35,892 nt of DNA from Pseudoalteromonas sp. G4 (GCF_028875915.1 NZ_JAPEHW010000039.1:1-35892); one strand, 5' to 3'; positions 17,872 to 27,493 are shown, counted from the first letter of the stretch. The notes: generated from the letters alone by a model not told the origin. Made by a program: numbers and translations.

Positions 17872-18042
17872 ATGGACTATTTATATCAAGGATCCAAAAT
17901 CCATGTGGCATTGCCTGTGGACTTTGCATCCATCAACAAAAGCAAGGTGACTTTCGAAGATAAGTCAGGCAATCAACGCGTTGATTTCGAAAACAAGAGC
18001 GACGCACGCCAATTCCTAAGCTGGCTAACTAGCCAAAAATAA
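17872..18042 (+). CDS. 56-residue protein of unknown function
   Basis: An ATG at 17872 opens 56 codons (MDYLYQGSKIHVALPVDFAS at the N-terminus, QFLSWLTSQK at the C-terminus), ending in TAA directly at a strong terminator. A purine-rich GAGAG site lies 8-9 bases upstream. The protein is small, charged and soluble, with alternating hydrophobic strands (KIHVALPV, KVTFEDKSG, QRVDFENKS) that suggest a tiny beta fold ending in a helix (DARQFLSWL). The dedicated terminator, start site and protein-like composition support a real gene. I do not recognise the family. The 240 bases between it and azurin hold its probable promoter. Confidence 0.7.
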   Translation: MDYLYQGSKIHVALPVDFASINKSKVTFEDKSGNQRVDFENKSDARQFLSWLTSQK

Positions 18043-18069
18043 AAAAACCGCGAACATCGCGGTTTTTTT
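18042..18069 (+). terminator. Rho-independent terminator after the 56-residue gene
   Basis: A 12-bp stem (18042-18053 with 18057-18068), with an ACCGCGA core and a 3-base loop, is followed by a T run. It overlaps the stop codon. Confidence 0.9.
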
Positions 18070-18190
18070 ATATCTAAATTCCCTACCAAGCCCACTTTCT
18101 ATTTACACTAAGTCAAACTCATTTATTTAATTTTTAGACAAACGCTCAATCCTAAATAAAACTTTATAAAAAAACTGATTACGTTTGCCT

Positions 18191-19786
18191 ATGAAAATTC
18201 GTACTAAAATACTTGCTCCAATTATATGCGCAACATTCATAATGATGTTGAGTTCATTTTTTAGCATATACAAACTAGAAGTATTACTTTCAGATTATGA
18301 TGGATTAATAAATAATGAAGTATCTCAGGCGCATAACATCACACGCGTGCAATTACTCTTTAAGGATCAAGTTCAAGCATGGAAAAACACGCTTATACGC
18401 AACGCTGAACGAGAGAAATACTGGGCGCAATTCTCAAGCCTGCAAAATGAAATTCAAACACAATTAAGTATTTCCTCAAAGTATCAAGCGTTACAGTCAC
18501 AGCATCAAAAATTGTACGAACGCTACAATGAAGCAAAAAATCAGCTGAGCTCAGGTATAACCATGCAGGATGTTGATTTAAAAATAAGAGGAATTGATAA
18601 ACAATTTAGCCAACAGTTAACATCGACAGTAGAAAGCAAAAACGAACAGGTTTTAAACGTACAAAAAGCAATTAATAAACAAAAAAATACAATTACCATT
18701 GTCTACCCAATAATTGTAATCGTGTTATCAATTTCATCGGTTTTATTGGTTTTACTTTTATTAAACTCCTTAATCATCAATCCACTAAGGCAGCTAATTA
18801 ACGAAATTACCGAAATTGCCGATGGCAAATATGATATTGCACTCAACTATGACAAAGATGATGAATTAGGGGAACTCAGAAACGCTGCAACTGAGATTAA
18901 ATCTCATATTGTCGATACAGTCTCAAGCATATCCTTAGTAAAAATGGATGTTGAAACAGCCTTTTCGTTACTAATTGAAGTAAGTAAACAGATCTCAAAT
19001 GGTTCTGATGAACAACTCCACTGCACACAACAAATGGAAGAAATTATTGAAGAGCTTGTGCATATTGCCAAAGAGCTAGAGCAACAGAGTGATAATGCTC
19101 ATCTTTCAACAAATACCGTACTTGAAAAATCAAATCAGTGTAATCAACAAATGATTGACTCCTCTAAAGACATGTTTGCGTTAGCCAAACAAGTTGAATC
19201 AACATCACAAATCATAAAACAGCTCGATCAAGAAGCTGGCTCTGTAAGCTCAGTACTTGATGTCATTACAAGTATTGCGGAGCAAACCAATTTACTTGCG
19301 CTTAATGCGGCAATTGAAGCTGCAAGAGCAGGTGAAGCAGGCAGAGGCTTTGCCGTTGTTGCTGACGAAGTAAGAATGCTCGCTACAAAAACACAGCAAT
19401 CAACATTAGATATTGGCGAAATAATAAAGTCTTTACAAGTTGCTGCCAAACAAGCTGTTGAGGCAATGAATGAATCTGAATCTATTACCGCAAAAAACCA
19501 CGAACAATCGAACTTGGTTCGCGCATCATTAAACGAGATTAGTGAAGAAATGGGTAACATGACCTCGCAAAGTCAGCTTGTGTCAGACATCTCTTCTCGC
19601 CAAGTTAATATAAATAATCAACTTAATGAGAATTTAAAGCACCTCAAGTCAGTAACTGATAACTATCAAGAAATTGCAAACAGCAATACCGTGAGTTCAA
19701 GTGTCAATAAAGCTACTGATGACCTAAATAAAATGGTTGAAAAGCTTACCGGCAACCTCGCCCATAACGAAGTAGAACTCTTTTAA
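18191..19786 (+). CDS. Methyl-accepting chemotaxis protein
   Basis: This transmembrane chemoreceptor signals to CheA and CheW. I use the ATG at 18191 (531 residues); a TTG two codons earlier is also open, and neither has a clear Shine-Dalgarno. TM1 lies at about 8-28. A periplasmic helical domain of about 135 residues follows, then TM2 near 165-190, HAMP ([20 protein letters not shown]) and a long cytoplasmic coiled coil. The hairpin tip ([32 protein letters not shown]) lies near 363-395. The C-terminus NEVELF has no CheR-binding pentapeptide. The four-helix-like sensor domain gives no ligand. Confidence 0.95.
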   Translation: MKIRTKILAPIICATFIMMLSSFFSIYKLEVLLSDYDGLINNEVSQAHNITRVQLLFKDQVQAWKNTLIRNAEREKYWAQFSSLQNEIQTQLSISSKYQALQSQHQKLYERYNEAKNQLSSGITMQDVDLKIRGIDKQFSQQLTSTVESKNEQVLNVQKAINKQKNTITIVYPIIVIVLSISSVLLVLLLLNSLIINPLRQLINEITEIADGKYDIALNYDKDDELGELRNAATEIKSHIVDTVSSISLVKMDVETAFSLLIEVSKQISNGSDEQLHCTQQMEEIIEELVHIAKELEQQSDNAHLSTNTVLEKSNQCNQQMIDSSKDMFALAKQVESTSQIIKQLDQEAGSVSSVLDVITSIAEQTNLLALNAAIEAARAGEAGRGFAVVADEVRMLATKTQQSTLDIGEIIKSLQVAAKQAVEAMNESESITAKNHEQSNLVRASLNEISEEMGNMTSQSQLVSDISSRQVNINNQLNENLKHLKSVTDNYQEIANSNTVSSSVNKATDDLNKMVEKLTGNLAHNEVELF

Positions 19787-19789
19787 TTG

Positions 19790-19811
19790 GCGTATTTACT
19801 AATAAATACGC
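19790..19811 (+). terminator. Hairpin after the chemoreceptor gene
   Basis: GCGTATTTA (19790-19798) and TAAATACGC (19803-19811) form a perfect 9-bp stem, four bases past the stop codon. The T run after it is poor, so this is a weak call. Confidence 0.5.
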
Positions 19812-19908
19812 TTAAGCTTTAGAGTAAATACTTCATATAAATGTAAATTAGTTGTAAAAATAACCACTTAGTTTAGTACCTTTATTAACAACAAAAATAA
19901 GGGTAAAT

Positions 19909-20931
19909 ATGAACATCAAACTCACCTCGCTACTGCTGGCAAGCTCTCTTGCTTCAGTCAGCCAACAAGCTAATGCATTCTCACAAGAAACACATAAACG
20001 TATTGTGATCGATGCTGTCAATTATATGCAGCAAAACCCTAATTCCACAGAATACGCAAAATTAGCGAACTGGGCGTCACAGCTTAATCTAACGGTAACT
20101 CAGTTAGCAAATCTGCTAGGGCAAGCTGCTTACGACGTTGATGATTTTGAAGATACATTCTTTTGTGGCGCAATCACAGGCTCTTGCGTACAAGCGCCTA
20201 TTTGGGGCGCAGCAGAAAGCATTGTAAAGTACACTAGCTACTGGCACTTTCAAAACCATACCCAAGGCCCAGACCAACACGGCAATGACTTTGGCGGTTA
20301 TAACTACCAGAAACTTACAGTATGGGGTGACATTGATAATTTAGCGGCCACTTGGTTAAAAGGCGATTACTTGGATGATGGCCGCGGTGGTGAAACAGGT
20401 TGGTTTGGTTCTGACTCAACGAAATACAATAGCTACGGCATTACTGAAGCAAACTACCGCATTGATGGTCACTCACACTACAACATGTATGATGACTTTG
20501 AAGAAATGCCGTTCCAACCAATTGATCATTTAGGTCAATATTGGTTTCAAAAGTTTGTCGAAAGCAAAAACCCACAGATTTTAGGGTTTGTATTTCACAC
20601 CACTGATTTACTACAACCACACCACACTTGGGTAACATCTGCATTAAATCACTCTGGTTGGGAATCGTGGGTAAAAGATTACTACGATAAAGAGCAACTA
20701 AACGATTTTAGTAAAGTCAGCCAAGCACTTGAATACTACGCAGCACTTGATGCAAGCCAGCAAGATATCCGCCCTATTCTTACTCAAGGTGGTGCGCTTT
20801 CATATTCACAAGGTGGCATAGTCCTTAACTCAAAAGATCACTATGACCGCGTAAATACCGGGCAAGTCGTGATCCCACATGCCATTGCTATGGTAGTTCA
20901 TTTACTTAATCATGCCGTGGTACAGCTATAA
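19909..20931 (+). CDS. Secreted zinc phospholipase C-like protein
   Basis: The product is 340 residues with a signal peptide cut near residue 23 (ANA/FSQETHK). The fold signature is that of zinc-dependent phospholipase C and S1/P1 nucleases. Candidate ligands are H29, Asp residues in AAYDVDDFED (77-82), H113 in YWHFQNH, the block FHTTDLLQPHH with D233 and H239, and H248/E252 in NHSGWE. The D-x-x-Q-P-x-H and H-x-x-x-E spacings match the family, but the first His of the block is 3 instead of 4 residues before Asp, so this is a divergent member. Substrate is inferred. AAGGG lies 6 bases upstream. The next gene starts directly after the stop. Confidence 0.72.
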   Translation: MNIKLTSLLLASSLASVSQQANAFSQETHKRIVIDAVNYMQQNPNSTEYAKLANWASQLNLTVTQLANLLGQAAYDVDDFEDTFFCGAITGSCVQAPIWGAAESIVKYTSYWHFQNHTQGPDQHGNDFGGYNYQKLTVWGDIDNLAATWLKGDYLDDGRGGETGWFGSDSTKYNSYGITEANYRIDGHSHYNMYDDFEEMPFQPIDHLGQYWFQKFVESKNPQILGFVFHTTDLLQPHHTWVTSALNHSGWESWVKDYYDKEQLNDFSKVSQALEYYAALDASQQDIRPILTQGGALSYSQGGIVLNSKDHYDRVNTGQVVIPHAIAMVVHLLNHAVVQL

Positions 20932-22026
20932 ATGAAGTTTTTAGTATTATTAAGCACGCTTTTAGCGTGCTTTGCACACGCTAATGTGCAATTTAATAAC
21001 GATGAAATTGCTTTTATGAACCAGTTTTATATCAAGCAAGGCGAGCAATTATCCAAGCAGCAAACACAACAAAGGCTTGAAACCCTGTACTTTCACCTTG
21101 TCCTTGCTAAACAAAAAGCACCAACATTATTGGAGCGTGTTGCAAGTGTCGGCTTTAGCACTAACTATCATAAAAAACGCTATATGATCAGCTTATTAAG
21201 TAATGAAAATACCAAATTTTCAGTACCAAACATCACTCTTAGCAGTGCTGAACTAAAACAGCTACTGGGTAACTACCCTCATAATGGCGTAGCAACAACG
21301 CAACTTTTAGCTAAGTTAACTCAGCCCTTAACTACAAACTATACATTGGCAGATGCCTATAATGATGCATCCATGCAAGCGCGCTTTAACTTGCACCAAG
21401 GCGACATAAAGCAACTAACTGAACTTGTAAAAGTAGAAACCCACTACCAAAGCGTAAAGCAACAGCATCAGAACCCAAATATTCGCTGGCCAGTGCTAGA
21501 ATCACTCAGTACAAGTCAGGCTATCACGCCAGCACTACTTAACTACTTTGGTGTAAAAGCTAGTATGCATAATGAAAGCCCATACCTCGACAGTTTGAAA
21601 CAGCAAATAACATCCTCAGAAATAGCTAATTACTACAAACAAAATAAACAACAATTTCGCTACAGCTCAGAAGTAACAGCCGCATCGCTTTCCTTTAGCT
21701 CGCAAGAAACCGCACAAAATGCCTACAAAAATAACGCGCTGCCACAACAGCTTAATAGCAAAAAAACAGTTATAAAACGTAAATCACTTAACCATACCTT
21801 TGTTAATCAAGCTGCATTCAATATATCTACAAAACAAGGTCCAACGCTTTTACGCACACCTAAAAACCAGTGGGTGATCATTCAAGTATTTGATAAGAAA
21901 TATGATTACTACCCTAAAAACAGTGAGACTGTTGTCTATCAGGCGAAAACCTCGCTTGCAGCAACATTGGCTAAAAAGCAGTATGCCACTGCTAAAAATC
22001 AATGGCTAAAAGGCGGCCAATTATGA
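20932..22026 (+). CDS. Periplasmic SurA/parvulin-like protein, probable helper
   Basis: The product is 364 residues with a short signal peptide (FLVLLSTLLACFAHA). The mature protein is helical and Gln/Lys-rich in its first 220 residues. The segment ITSSEIANYYKQNKQQFRYSSEVTAASLSFSS is the part that resembles the linker into a PpiC/parvulin domain (E-I-x-x-Y-Y-x-x-N-x-x-x-F). I cannot see a complete set of isomerase active-site residues, so it may be a chaperone without catalysis. The ATG abuts the phospholipase stop, indicating coupled translation, and its end overlaps the next gene as ATGA. A dedicated foldase for the upstream enzyme is my inference. Confidence 0.6.
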   Translation: MKFLVLLSTLLACFAHANVQFNNDEIAFMNQFYIKQGEQLSKQQTQQRLETLYFHLVLAKQKAPTLLERVASVGFSTNYHKKRYMISLLSNENTKFSVPNITLSSAELKQLLGNYPHNGVATTQLLAKLTQPLTTNYTLADAYNDASMQARFNLHQGDIKQLTELVKVETHYQSVKQQHQNPNIRWPVLESLSTSQAITPALLNYFGVKASMHNESPYLDSLKQQITSSEIANYYKQNKQQFRYSSEVTAASLSFSSQETAQNAYKNNALPQQLNSKKTVIKRKSLNHTFVNQAAFNISTKQGPTLLRTPKNQWVIIQVFDKKYDYYPKNSETVVYQAKTSLAATLAKKQYATAKNQWLKGGQL

Positions 22027-22541
22027 AACTAAAAGTACTATTTTCTAGCATAGTTATAGGGTTGATTATCGCGCTTAGTTGGTTTAGCCATTTGCCAATG
22101 AGCCCAAGTACTTATACTGAAATTAATGCCCCAAAAACAGTACATTCAAGTGAAAACCCCGCAGCAAAAATACAAACCATTGAAACAAAAACACCAGTAT
22201 TAACCGTTAACAGCAGATTAAAAACAACATTAATCAGCCCTGTAAAAACGCATGTTAAGGTGGATATTCCGCCGATATCACCAACCAAACTAAAGACAAC
22301 ATTTACCGGTGATTTAGATGATCACGACGCTTACTTAGCGTATGAAAGTGAACAAGAAATCGCTCTTAAAACAGCCTATATTCAAGCAGCGAAAGAAAAG
22401 GTGGAATTACTAAATAGTTGGCTTGCTAGAGGGTTAGAAGCAAAAATAGATCAAACACAAATCGAATTTGCCAAAGAAAAAATAAAAGCACTTGAACAAC
22501 TAAGTCAAACCTTGGAAGAAGAACTAAAAAAGGCGAGCTAA
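22023..22541 (+). CDS. Membrane-anchored helical protein, third gene of the phospholipase set
   Basis: The product is 172 residues from the ATG at 22023, chosen for the AAGGCGG site upstream and the ATGA overlap with the preceding gene. An N-terminal anchor (VLFSSIVIGLIIALSWF) is followed by a Thr/Pro-rich spacer of about 75 residues. A charged helical domain then runs to the end (YESEQEIALKTAYIQAAKEK and the EKIKALEQLSQTLEEELKK coiled coil). The anchor-spacer-helix plan recalls lipase-specific foldases, but their RxxFDY motif is absent. The family is unrecognised. The stop codon lies inside the terminator loop. Confidence 0.65.
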   Translation: MKLKVLFSSIVIGLIIALSWFSHLPMSPSTYTEINAPKTVHSSENPAAKIQTIETKTPVLTVNSRLKTTLISPVKTHVKVDIPPISPTKLKTTFTGDLDDHDAYLAYESEQEIALKTAYIQAAKEKVELLNSWLARGLEAKIDQTQIEFAKEKIKALEQLSQTLEEELKKAS

Positions 22542-22555
22542 ATACTCGCCTTTTT
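22527..22555 (+). terminator. Terminator of the phospholipase set
   Basis: Arms AAAAAGGCGAG (22527-22537) and CTCGCCTTTTT (22545-22555) enclose a 7-base loop that contains the stop codon of the third gene. A run of T follows. It closes the three-gene unit and may also work for the convergent gene at 22568. Confidence 0.85.
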
Positions 22556-22567
22556 CTATATCAATTT

Positions 22568-23269
22568 TTAAGCCGGTTTTAAATCAACTTTACGCTGATT
22601 GTAATAGGCAATTAATTCATCAACTGTTTTTTGACAATACTCACGAATGCCTGAAACCAGCATATTCTTCTCGCCTTTGCCAATTACTTTGTCGCCATCT
22701 TTAAATACAAATGGTAGTGTGATCTTGCCACGCTTACCTGACAGCTCAAATTCAGGCGTCACAAACTCTAACACAGGTTGTTTAACATCAAGGTTAGAAA
22801 ACTCAATCGACATTGACTCGTACATTACCATAGGGCGTGCAGGGTTAATCATTACCTCTTGCTCACCCATTAATGGAATAATCACATGCGGGAACGCTTT
22901 ACCCGAAAACTCCACATAGTTTTTAATTAAACTATTGGTCAGCTCTTCACAGGTTGAAGTATCACCTTCACGGTTTACCGATAAGTACACTTTATCATCT
23001 TGTGTTAATGCAATATCACTGTCAGCTTCAGGGAAAGTAAGTGATACTTTCTCATCGACCATACCAGCAAAAGTAAAGTGCATTTTTTCACTTACACCGT
23101 ACTTGTTTAACACCATTGAGAAAAGTAAATCACCTGGCACACAAAAACGCTTTGCATCAATATCGTGAAGCGGGTTGTAATCGTCAGCAATCAGTTTCGC
23201 AAATCGGCTTGCCTGATCACGGGTAAACGATACTTTTCCTTCAGATTCTTGATAGAAACCAGATAACAT
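22568..23269 (-). CDS. DUF3581-like protein
   Basis: The product is 233 residues, soluble, with GAGGT 8 bases before the start. The N-terminal block FTRDQASRFAKLIADDYNPLHDIDAKRFCVPGDLLFSMVL recalls the substrate-entry helix of MaoC-like hot-dog hydratases (DxNPLH...F). This is the mark of what I recall as DUF3581, found in Alteromonadales and Vibrionales. The second half (ELSGKRGKITLPFVFKDGDKVIGKGEKNMLVSGI) looks like a repeat of the fold. An acyl-thioester substrate is possible but unproven. It is convergent with the phospholipase set. Confidence 0.72.
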   Translation of the reverse strand: MLSGFYQESEGKVSFTRDQASRFAKLIADDYNPLHDIDAKRFCVPGDLLFSMVLNKYGVSEKMHFTFAGMVDEKVSLTFPEADSDIALTQDDKVYLSVNREGDTSTCEELTNSLIKNYVEFSGKAFPHVIIPLMGEQEVMINPARPMVMYESMSIEFSNLDVKQPVLEFVTPEFELSGKRGKITLPFVFKDGDKVIGKGEKNMLVSGIREYCQKTVDELIAYYNQRKVDLKPA

Positions 23270-23357
23270 AAAATAACCTCAATTTTAACTTGGCCGCGCA
23301 TTTTATCAGCGTTTTTATAAATAATTGGTCATACCTGTTGAAAGGCTAAAATAGTAT

Positions 23358-23999
23358 TTAAAATCGATACTCCATATTCAAGTAATATTTATCCATTGAT
23401 AAGAAAGTATGGTGACTATAGCCCGCTTTTAATCCCCAGTTTTTAGCAAAATCATATTGCACACCTAGGCCTAAATTGGCACCATAATTTGTTGAGTTTT
23501 CTCGAGTAATCACTTCTCGCTGATTATCTTTCCAATAAGACAATTTGGTCGATACATGAGTAACTGCAAGGCCTGCTAAACCGTAAAATGAGAGTTTGTC
23601 ATTTACTGAATAAAAGTGATAGATACCATCCAAAGTGAGAATGCTCGCATCACTGTCATGGTAAACATTGTTTTCACAATCAAAAAAACAAAAATCTAAC
23701 CAATCCAACTCTATGCCATAGGTATAATTACCACGTACAGCAAAATCGTTAGTCACATAGTAACCCAAACCAACACTTGCATTCACAATATCGGCATCGT
23801 CGCCATTTAAATCATATTCATCTAACAAGTCTTGAAAGTTTTGATCTAGTTCATCTCTTGCATCTTTGCTGTTGTAGTTATAATAGTTAGAAGCAAGACC
23901 AAATTTAATAAAATATTGCCCTTGATTCTGATTATTTGCCAAGGTGGAAATAGGAAGTAACAGTGCGAGAAAAAGAACTAAAGAAGAAACAGGTTTCAT
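23358..23999 (-). CDS. Outer-membrane beta-barrel protein
   Basis: The product is 213 residues from the ATG at 23999, which has AAGGAT upstream; an open extension to 24095 would run through the gltX terminator, so I reject it. A signal peptide (MKPVSSLVLFLALLLPISTLA) leads to a mature part of alternating amphipathic strands: YFIKFGLASNYYNY, VNASVGLGYYVTNDFAVRGNYTYGIE, LSFYGLAGLAVTH, ANLGLGVQYDFAKNWGLKAGYSHH. The terminal residues are EYRF, with the C-terminal Phe used by the BAM machinery. The form is an eight-strand OmpA-like or OmpW-like barrel. Two cysteines are close together (FCFFDCEN). Its cargo or role cannot be read. Confidence 0.85.
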   Translation of the reverse strand: MKPVSSLVLFLALLLPISTLANNQNQGQYFIKFGLASNYYNYNSKDARDELDQNFQDLLDEYDLNGDDADIVNASVGLGYYVTNDFAVRGNYTYGIELDWLDFCFFDCENNVYHDSDASILTLDGIYHFYSVNDKLSFYGLAGLAVTHVSTKLSYWKDNQREVITRENSTNYGANLGLGVQYDFAKNWGLKAGYSHHTFLSMDKYYLNMEYRF

Positions 24000-24063
24000 A
24001 ACATATCCTTTTGTATTTGAATGAAAAATCAAAACCGGATATATCGTACCTAAAATCAGTAAG

Positions 24064-24086
24064 AAAGCCAGCATCATGCTGGCTTT
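24064..24086 (-). terminator. Hairpin after gltX
   Basis: A 10-bp stem (24064-24073 with 24077-24086), core GCCAGCA/TGCTGGC, has a 3-base loop. It lies about 28 bases past the gltX stop, with a short T-rich tail on the minus strand. Confidence 0.7.
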
Positions 24087-24113
24087 TATAAACAATAAAT
24101 TAAAACCTAATTA

Positions 24114-25598
24114 TTATTGCGCTTGATACGCCTTGTAGGCTTTTTCTAATTTCTTGGCCTGCTTTTTCGATACACCAATGTGGTTTAACGCTACACGTAA
24201 ACGTGCACGCGACATATCTGAACCTAAAATCTCCATTGCATCAACAACCGATGTAGACGATGTTTTACCTGTGATAGCAACAAAAATAGGCTCTAAGAAG
24301 TCTTTAATCTTAAGCTCAAAGTGGGTAGCAACTGCTTTTGCAATGGCAAAAATCTCTGACTTTTCCCAAGTACGCAGTGCTTCTAGTTCCCAGATGAAAA
24401 TTTGCAGGGCTTCACGTACCACATCTTCTTCAGCTTTACCTGCTGTAAGTAGTGCTGGGTCATATTCTGGTGTACCCGCAACAAAATGACCTGCTAAATC
24501 AACTAAATCTGATAACGTATTAATACGCGTTTTTGCCTGCGGTAATACTTTAGCAAGTAGCTCAGGGTTAAATTTCCAGTCAAAGAAACGCGCCATTAAC
24601 TCTTCATCAGATAAGTTTTCGCGGATCCATAAACCGTTTAACCAGTTAAGCTTGTCGATATCGAAAATTGGACCACCCAGTGATACACGCTTCATATCAA
24701 AGTGTTCAATCATTTCATCAAGCGTGAACTTTTCACGCTCATCTGGCATTGACCACCCCATACGGCCAAGGTAGTTAAGCAATGCTTCTGGTAAAAAGCC
24801 CATCTCTTTATAGTAATTAATCGATGTTGGGTTCTTACGCTTAGATAATTTTGATTTATCAGGGTTACGCAGTAGTGGTAAGTGACCCAATACCGGCGGC
24901 TGCCAGCCAAAGTCTTCGTAAAGTTTTAATAGCTTAGGTGCTGAGTTAATCCACTCTTCACCACGGAAAATATGGCTAATTTCCATATGGTGATCATCTA
25001 CCACATTAGCTAAGAAATAGGTTGGGAAACCATCCGCTTTTAAAAGCACCTGCATATCTACGTTTTCCCACGGGATTTCAATCTCGCCACGTAGGTAATC
25101 GTTAAACTTAAAAGAGCCCTCAGCAGGAATTTTCATACGAATAACGTAAGGCTTACCCGCTTCAAGGTTTGCTTTAATTTCGTCTTCAGATAGGTTTAAA
25201 CCACGGCCATCATACTTAGGACGAAGACCTTCCGCCATTTGCTCTTCACGCATTTGGTCAAGTTCTTCAGCTGTGGCAAAACAGTAAAACGCTTTACCTT
25301 CATCAACCAATTGGTGAGCAAATTTTTTGTACATATCAGAACGCTCAGACTGACGATATGGGCCAAACTCGCCACCTACATCAGGACCGTGATCCCAGTT
25401 AAGGCCTAACCATTTAAGGCTATCCATAATCGCTTGTTCTGATTCACGCGTGCTACGCACTTGGTCTGTATCTTCAATACGCAGTACAAATTCACCACCT
25501 TGCTGTTTCGCAAAGCAGTAGTTAAATAGTGCAATATAGGCCGTTCCTAAATGCGGATCACCGGTTGGTGACGGTGCAACACGTGTACGAATTGTCAT
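24114..25598 (-). CDS. gltX: Glutamate-tRNA ligase
   Basis: GltX charges tRNA-Glu with glutamate. The product is 494 residues from the ATG at 25598; the AAGAGA site 6 bases upstream supports it over the TTG one codon earlier. The class I HIGH site reads HLGT in [12 protein letters not shown] and the KMSKS site reads [19 protein letters not shown] and [24 protein letters not shown] are typical. The anticodon-binding C-terminal half is complete (to KAYQAQ). It is of the discriminating proteobacterial type by context. Confidence 0.97.
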   Translation of the reverse strand: MTIRTRVAPSPTGDPHLGTAYIALFNYCFAKQQGGEFVLRIEDTDQVRSTRESEQAIMDSLKWLGLNWDHGPDVGGEFGPYRQSERSDMYKKFAHQLVDEGKAFYCFATAEELDQMREEQMAEGLRPKYDGRGLNLSEDEIKANLEAGKPYVIRMKIPAEGSFKFNDYLRGEIEIPWENVDMQVLLKADGFPTYFLANVVDDHHMEISHIFRGEEWINSAPKLLKLYEDFGWQPPVLGHLPLLRNPDKSKLSKRKNPTSINYYKEMGFLPEALLNYLGRMGWSMPDEREKFTLDEMIEHFDMKRVSLGGPIFDIDKLNWLNGLWIRENLSDEELMARFFDWKFNPELLAKVLPQAKTRINTLSDLVDLAGHFVAGTPEYDPALLTAGKAEEDVVREALQIFIWELEALRTWEKSEIFAIAKAVATHFELKIKDFLEPIFVAITGKTSSTSVVDAMEILGSDMSRARLRVALNHIGVSKKQAKKLEKAYKAYQAQ

Positions 25599-25638
25599 CA
25601 AATGTCTCTTATAAATCGATAGCGATAAAATTGGCGAA

Positions 25639-25667
25639 AAGATAGCATACCACGGCTATTTTTCGAA
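25639..25667 (-). promoter_or_regulatory. Candidate promoter of gltX
   Basis: On the minus strand TGCTATCTT forms an extended -10 (plus 25639-25647), with TTCGAA (25662-25667) at 17 bases as a weak -35. It lies 41 bases before the gltX start. Confidence 0.42.
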
Positions 25668-25749
25668 GTGTCAGTATGAACTTTTATACTTAAATAATGA
25701 AATATTAAGCTTTAGAGTATCAACCCCTTTGAGCATTAAGAGTTATTTA

Positions 25750-25959
25750 TTAATTGCTTACTTTGTCAATGCTTAAGTGTTTAACAACAATAAAGTAAAA
25801 TAATGTATAACCTAACCAAGAAAACCACAATGTTAGAAAGAACCAAATTATCTTGTGATATGAAAAGGCCTTATCAGATCGCAATACTAAATAAATTGGG
25901 ATTGCCCAGAGTAAGGTAAACATCACCAACATTGGGAAAGTACCATCAAAGCGAGACAT
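25750..25959 (-). CDS. Small membrane protein of unknown function
   Basis: The product is 69 residues from the ATG at 25959 (MSRFDGTFPML), which has GGAG 7 bases upstream; an ATG four codons earlier lacks this. Two membrane helices are clear: about 9-25 (PMLVMFTLLWAIPIYLVL) and 36-58 (IIWFFLTLWFSWLGYTLFYFIVV), joined by a short basic loop (RSDKAFSYHK). The N-terminus is probably outside or short. It lies alone between gltX and the MocR gene. No family is recognised; it is similar in size and shape to superinfection-immunity-like two-helix proteins, but I see no decisive motif. Confidence 0.72.
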   Translation of the reverse strand: MSRFDGTFPMLVMFTLLWAIPIYLVLRSDKAFSYHKIIWFFLTLWFSWLGYTLFYFIVVKHLSIDKVSN

Positions 25960-26047
25960 ATTTAACTCCATTTAAGACTCTTTAAAATATTAAAAATAAG
26001 GTAATTAAAAAATAAAAGCTATATTTAAGAGCAATCAGTTTACGCCT

Positions 26048-27430
26048 TTAAATTACCACTTCGATACCACCATCACGATGCCGTAGCACTTGATCAACCC
26101 GAGCAAGACCAAGTTCAAATGCTTGTCGTGAGCTGGGACCACCCAAAGTAAATCTAAGTGCATTGCAATTCGTGTTGCCATTACGTGTGAATACATCAAC
26201 GGTTCGCACAATTACGCGATTTGCTTTTAATTGATTTGCCAGTGAGAACATATTGATATGATCAGGCAGTGGTAAATACACATTTAAGCCCGAAAACACT
26301 GCCGCTAAGCCATGTTTTTCAAAAAGCGCTCGCAGTAAGTTGATACGCGCTCTTACTTCATCTGCGAGCTGTAATTGGTTACGTTTAAATTCATCATCAT
26401 GTAATGCAAGTGCTAACAACTCAAAATTCATCATAGATACTGACCAACACTGACTATGAATTTGCTTAAGCACGGCTTGCTGCCACAAAAATGGCGCAAT
26501 TAAGTACCCTGCCCGCAGGCCACCAGCAAAGTATTTTGAAAAGCTACCAATATAAAACACTCTGTCGTTGGCGGTTTGCCAAAGCGGTAAACGCCAGTTT
26601 TCAGGCAAACAATAGTTAACGTCATCTTCAAGAATAAAAAAGTTGTAACGCTGACTGAGTTCAAGTAGTCCATCTAGCGTTGCTTGGTCATAGCGAATAT
26701 TGGTGGGGTTTTGGCAGTTTGGCGTTATGTAAATCGCTTTTATCTTATGCGACTTACAATAAGCCTCAAAGGCATTTAAATCGATACCTGCGGGCGTAAG
26801 GGCAATCGGTTTAGTATTTAAACCGAGTGAATCACATGCTTGATAAAATCCCGGATAACACATTTCCTCATGAAGCACCGTATCACCAGATTGGCACAAT
26901 GCAGCAAGCACACTATAAATCGCTTGCTGAGCACCTTGGCAAAAAATCAGTTCCTGCTTGCCAATTTGCAATCCTTTATCGTTTAACCAAGCTTTAAACG
27001 TACCTTGTAGTTCATCGCTGCCATTGAGTTTGTAGCGCAAAATATCTGTCAGCGCAGAGGCGTTATTTGCTAGCTTGCGCATTTGCTCGGCCAATACATT
27101 TTGCTGCCCCATAAGCGGCATCATGCTCGATGAAAAATCGGTATCGTCTAATTCATCCAAATGAACTGACTGTGCTTTTATAAACGTGCCTGCCCCAAGT
27201 TTTGCCGTAGCAATGCCGCGTTTAACGAGTAAATCATAGGCGCGCGTAACCGTGCCATGAGTCACACCAAGGTGATCGGCCAAAATTCGTTGCGCTGGCA
27301 ATTTTTGTTCAGCAGAAATTACCCCAGATTGAGCGACACGCTCAATTAAACCTGCAAGCGCTTGATATTTTGAACTTAATTTGCAGAGCTTTTGGTACTC
27401 CGCCACATCTGGTAACCAAATTGTATTCAT
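26048..27430 (-). CDS. MocR-type GntR regulator with aminotransferase-like domain
   Basis: The product is 460 residues. The N-terminal winged helix is of GntR type (EQKLPAQRILADHLGVTHGTVTRAYDLLVKRGI, about 42-73, and GAGTFI). A linker leads to a fold-type I aminotransferase domain with ITPNCQNPTNI, ILEDDVNY and SFSKYFAGGLRAGY, where K299 should bind PLP. MocR proteins use PLP to sense a metabolite and usually control a divergent gene. Here a LysE-type exporter is divergent, 92 bases away, with a perfect palindrome in between. The N-terminal Lys/Tyr-rich stretch is normal for the family. Confidence 0.93.
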   Translation of the reverse strand: MNTIWLPDVAEYQKLCKLSSKYQALAGLIERVAQSGVISAEQKLPAQRILADHLGVTHGTVTRAYDLLVKRGIATAKLGAGTFIKAQSVHLDELDDTDFSSSMMPLMGQQNVLAEQMRKLANNASALTDILRYKLNGSDELQGTFKAWLNDKGLQIGKQELIFCQGAQQAIYSVLAALCQSGDTVLHEEMCYPGFYQACDSLGLNTKPIALTPAGIDLNAFEAYCKSHKIKAIYITPNCQNPTNIRYDQATLDGLLELSQRYNFFILEDDVNYCLPENWRLPLWQTANDRVFYIGSFSKYFAGGLRAGYLIAPFLWQQAVLKQIHSQCWSVSMMNFELLALALHDDEFKRNQLQLADEVRARINLLRALFEKHGLAAVFSGLNVYLPLPDHINMFSLANQLKANRVIVRTVDVFTRNGNTNCNALRFTLGGPSSRQAFELGLARVDQVLRHRDGGIEVVI

Positions 27431-27493
27431 AACAATATTTTAATTGATCCTTTTTAACCAATATGCCATTGCTAACAATATAAATAAACATGA

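Noticed and set aside
24000..24095. 32-residue N-terminal extension of the outer-membrane barrel gene
   Set aside because: It would be translated through the gltX terminator hairpin. The inner ATG at 23999 has AAGGAT and begins a clean signal peptide.
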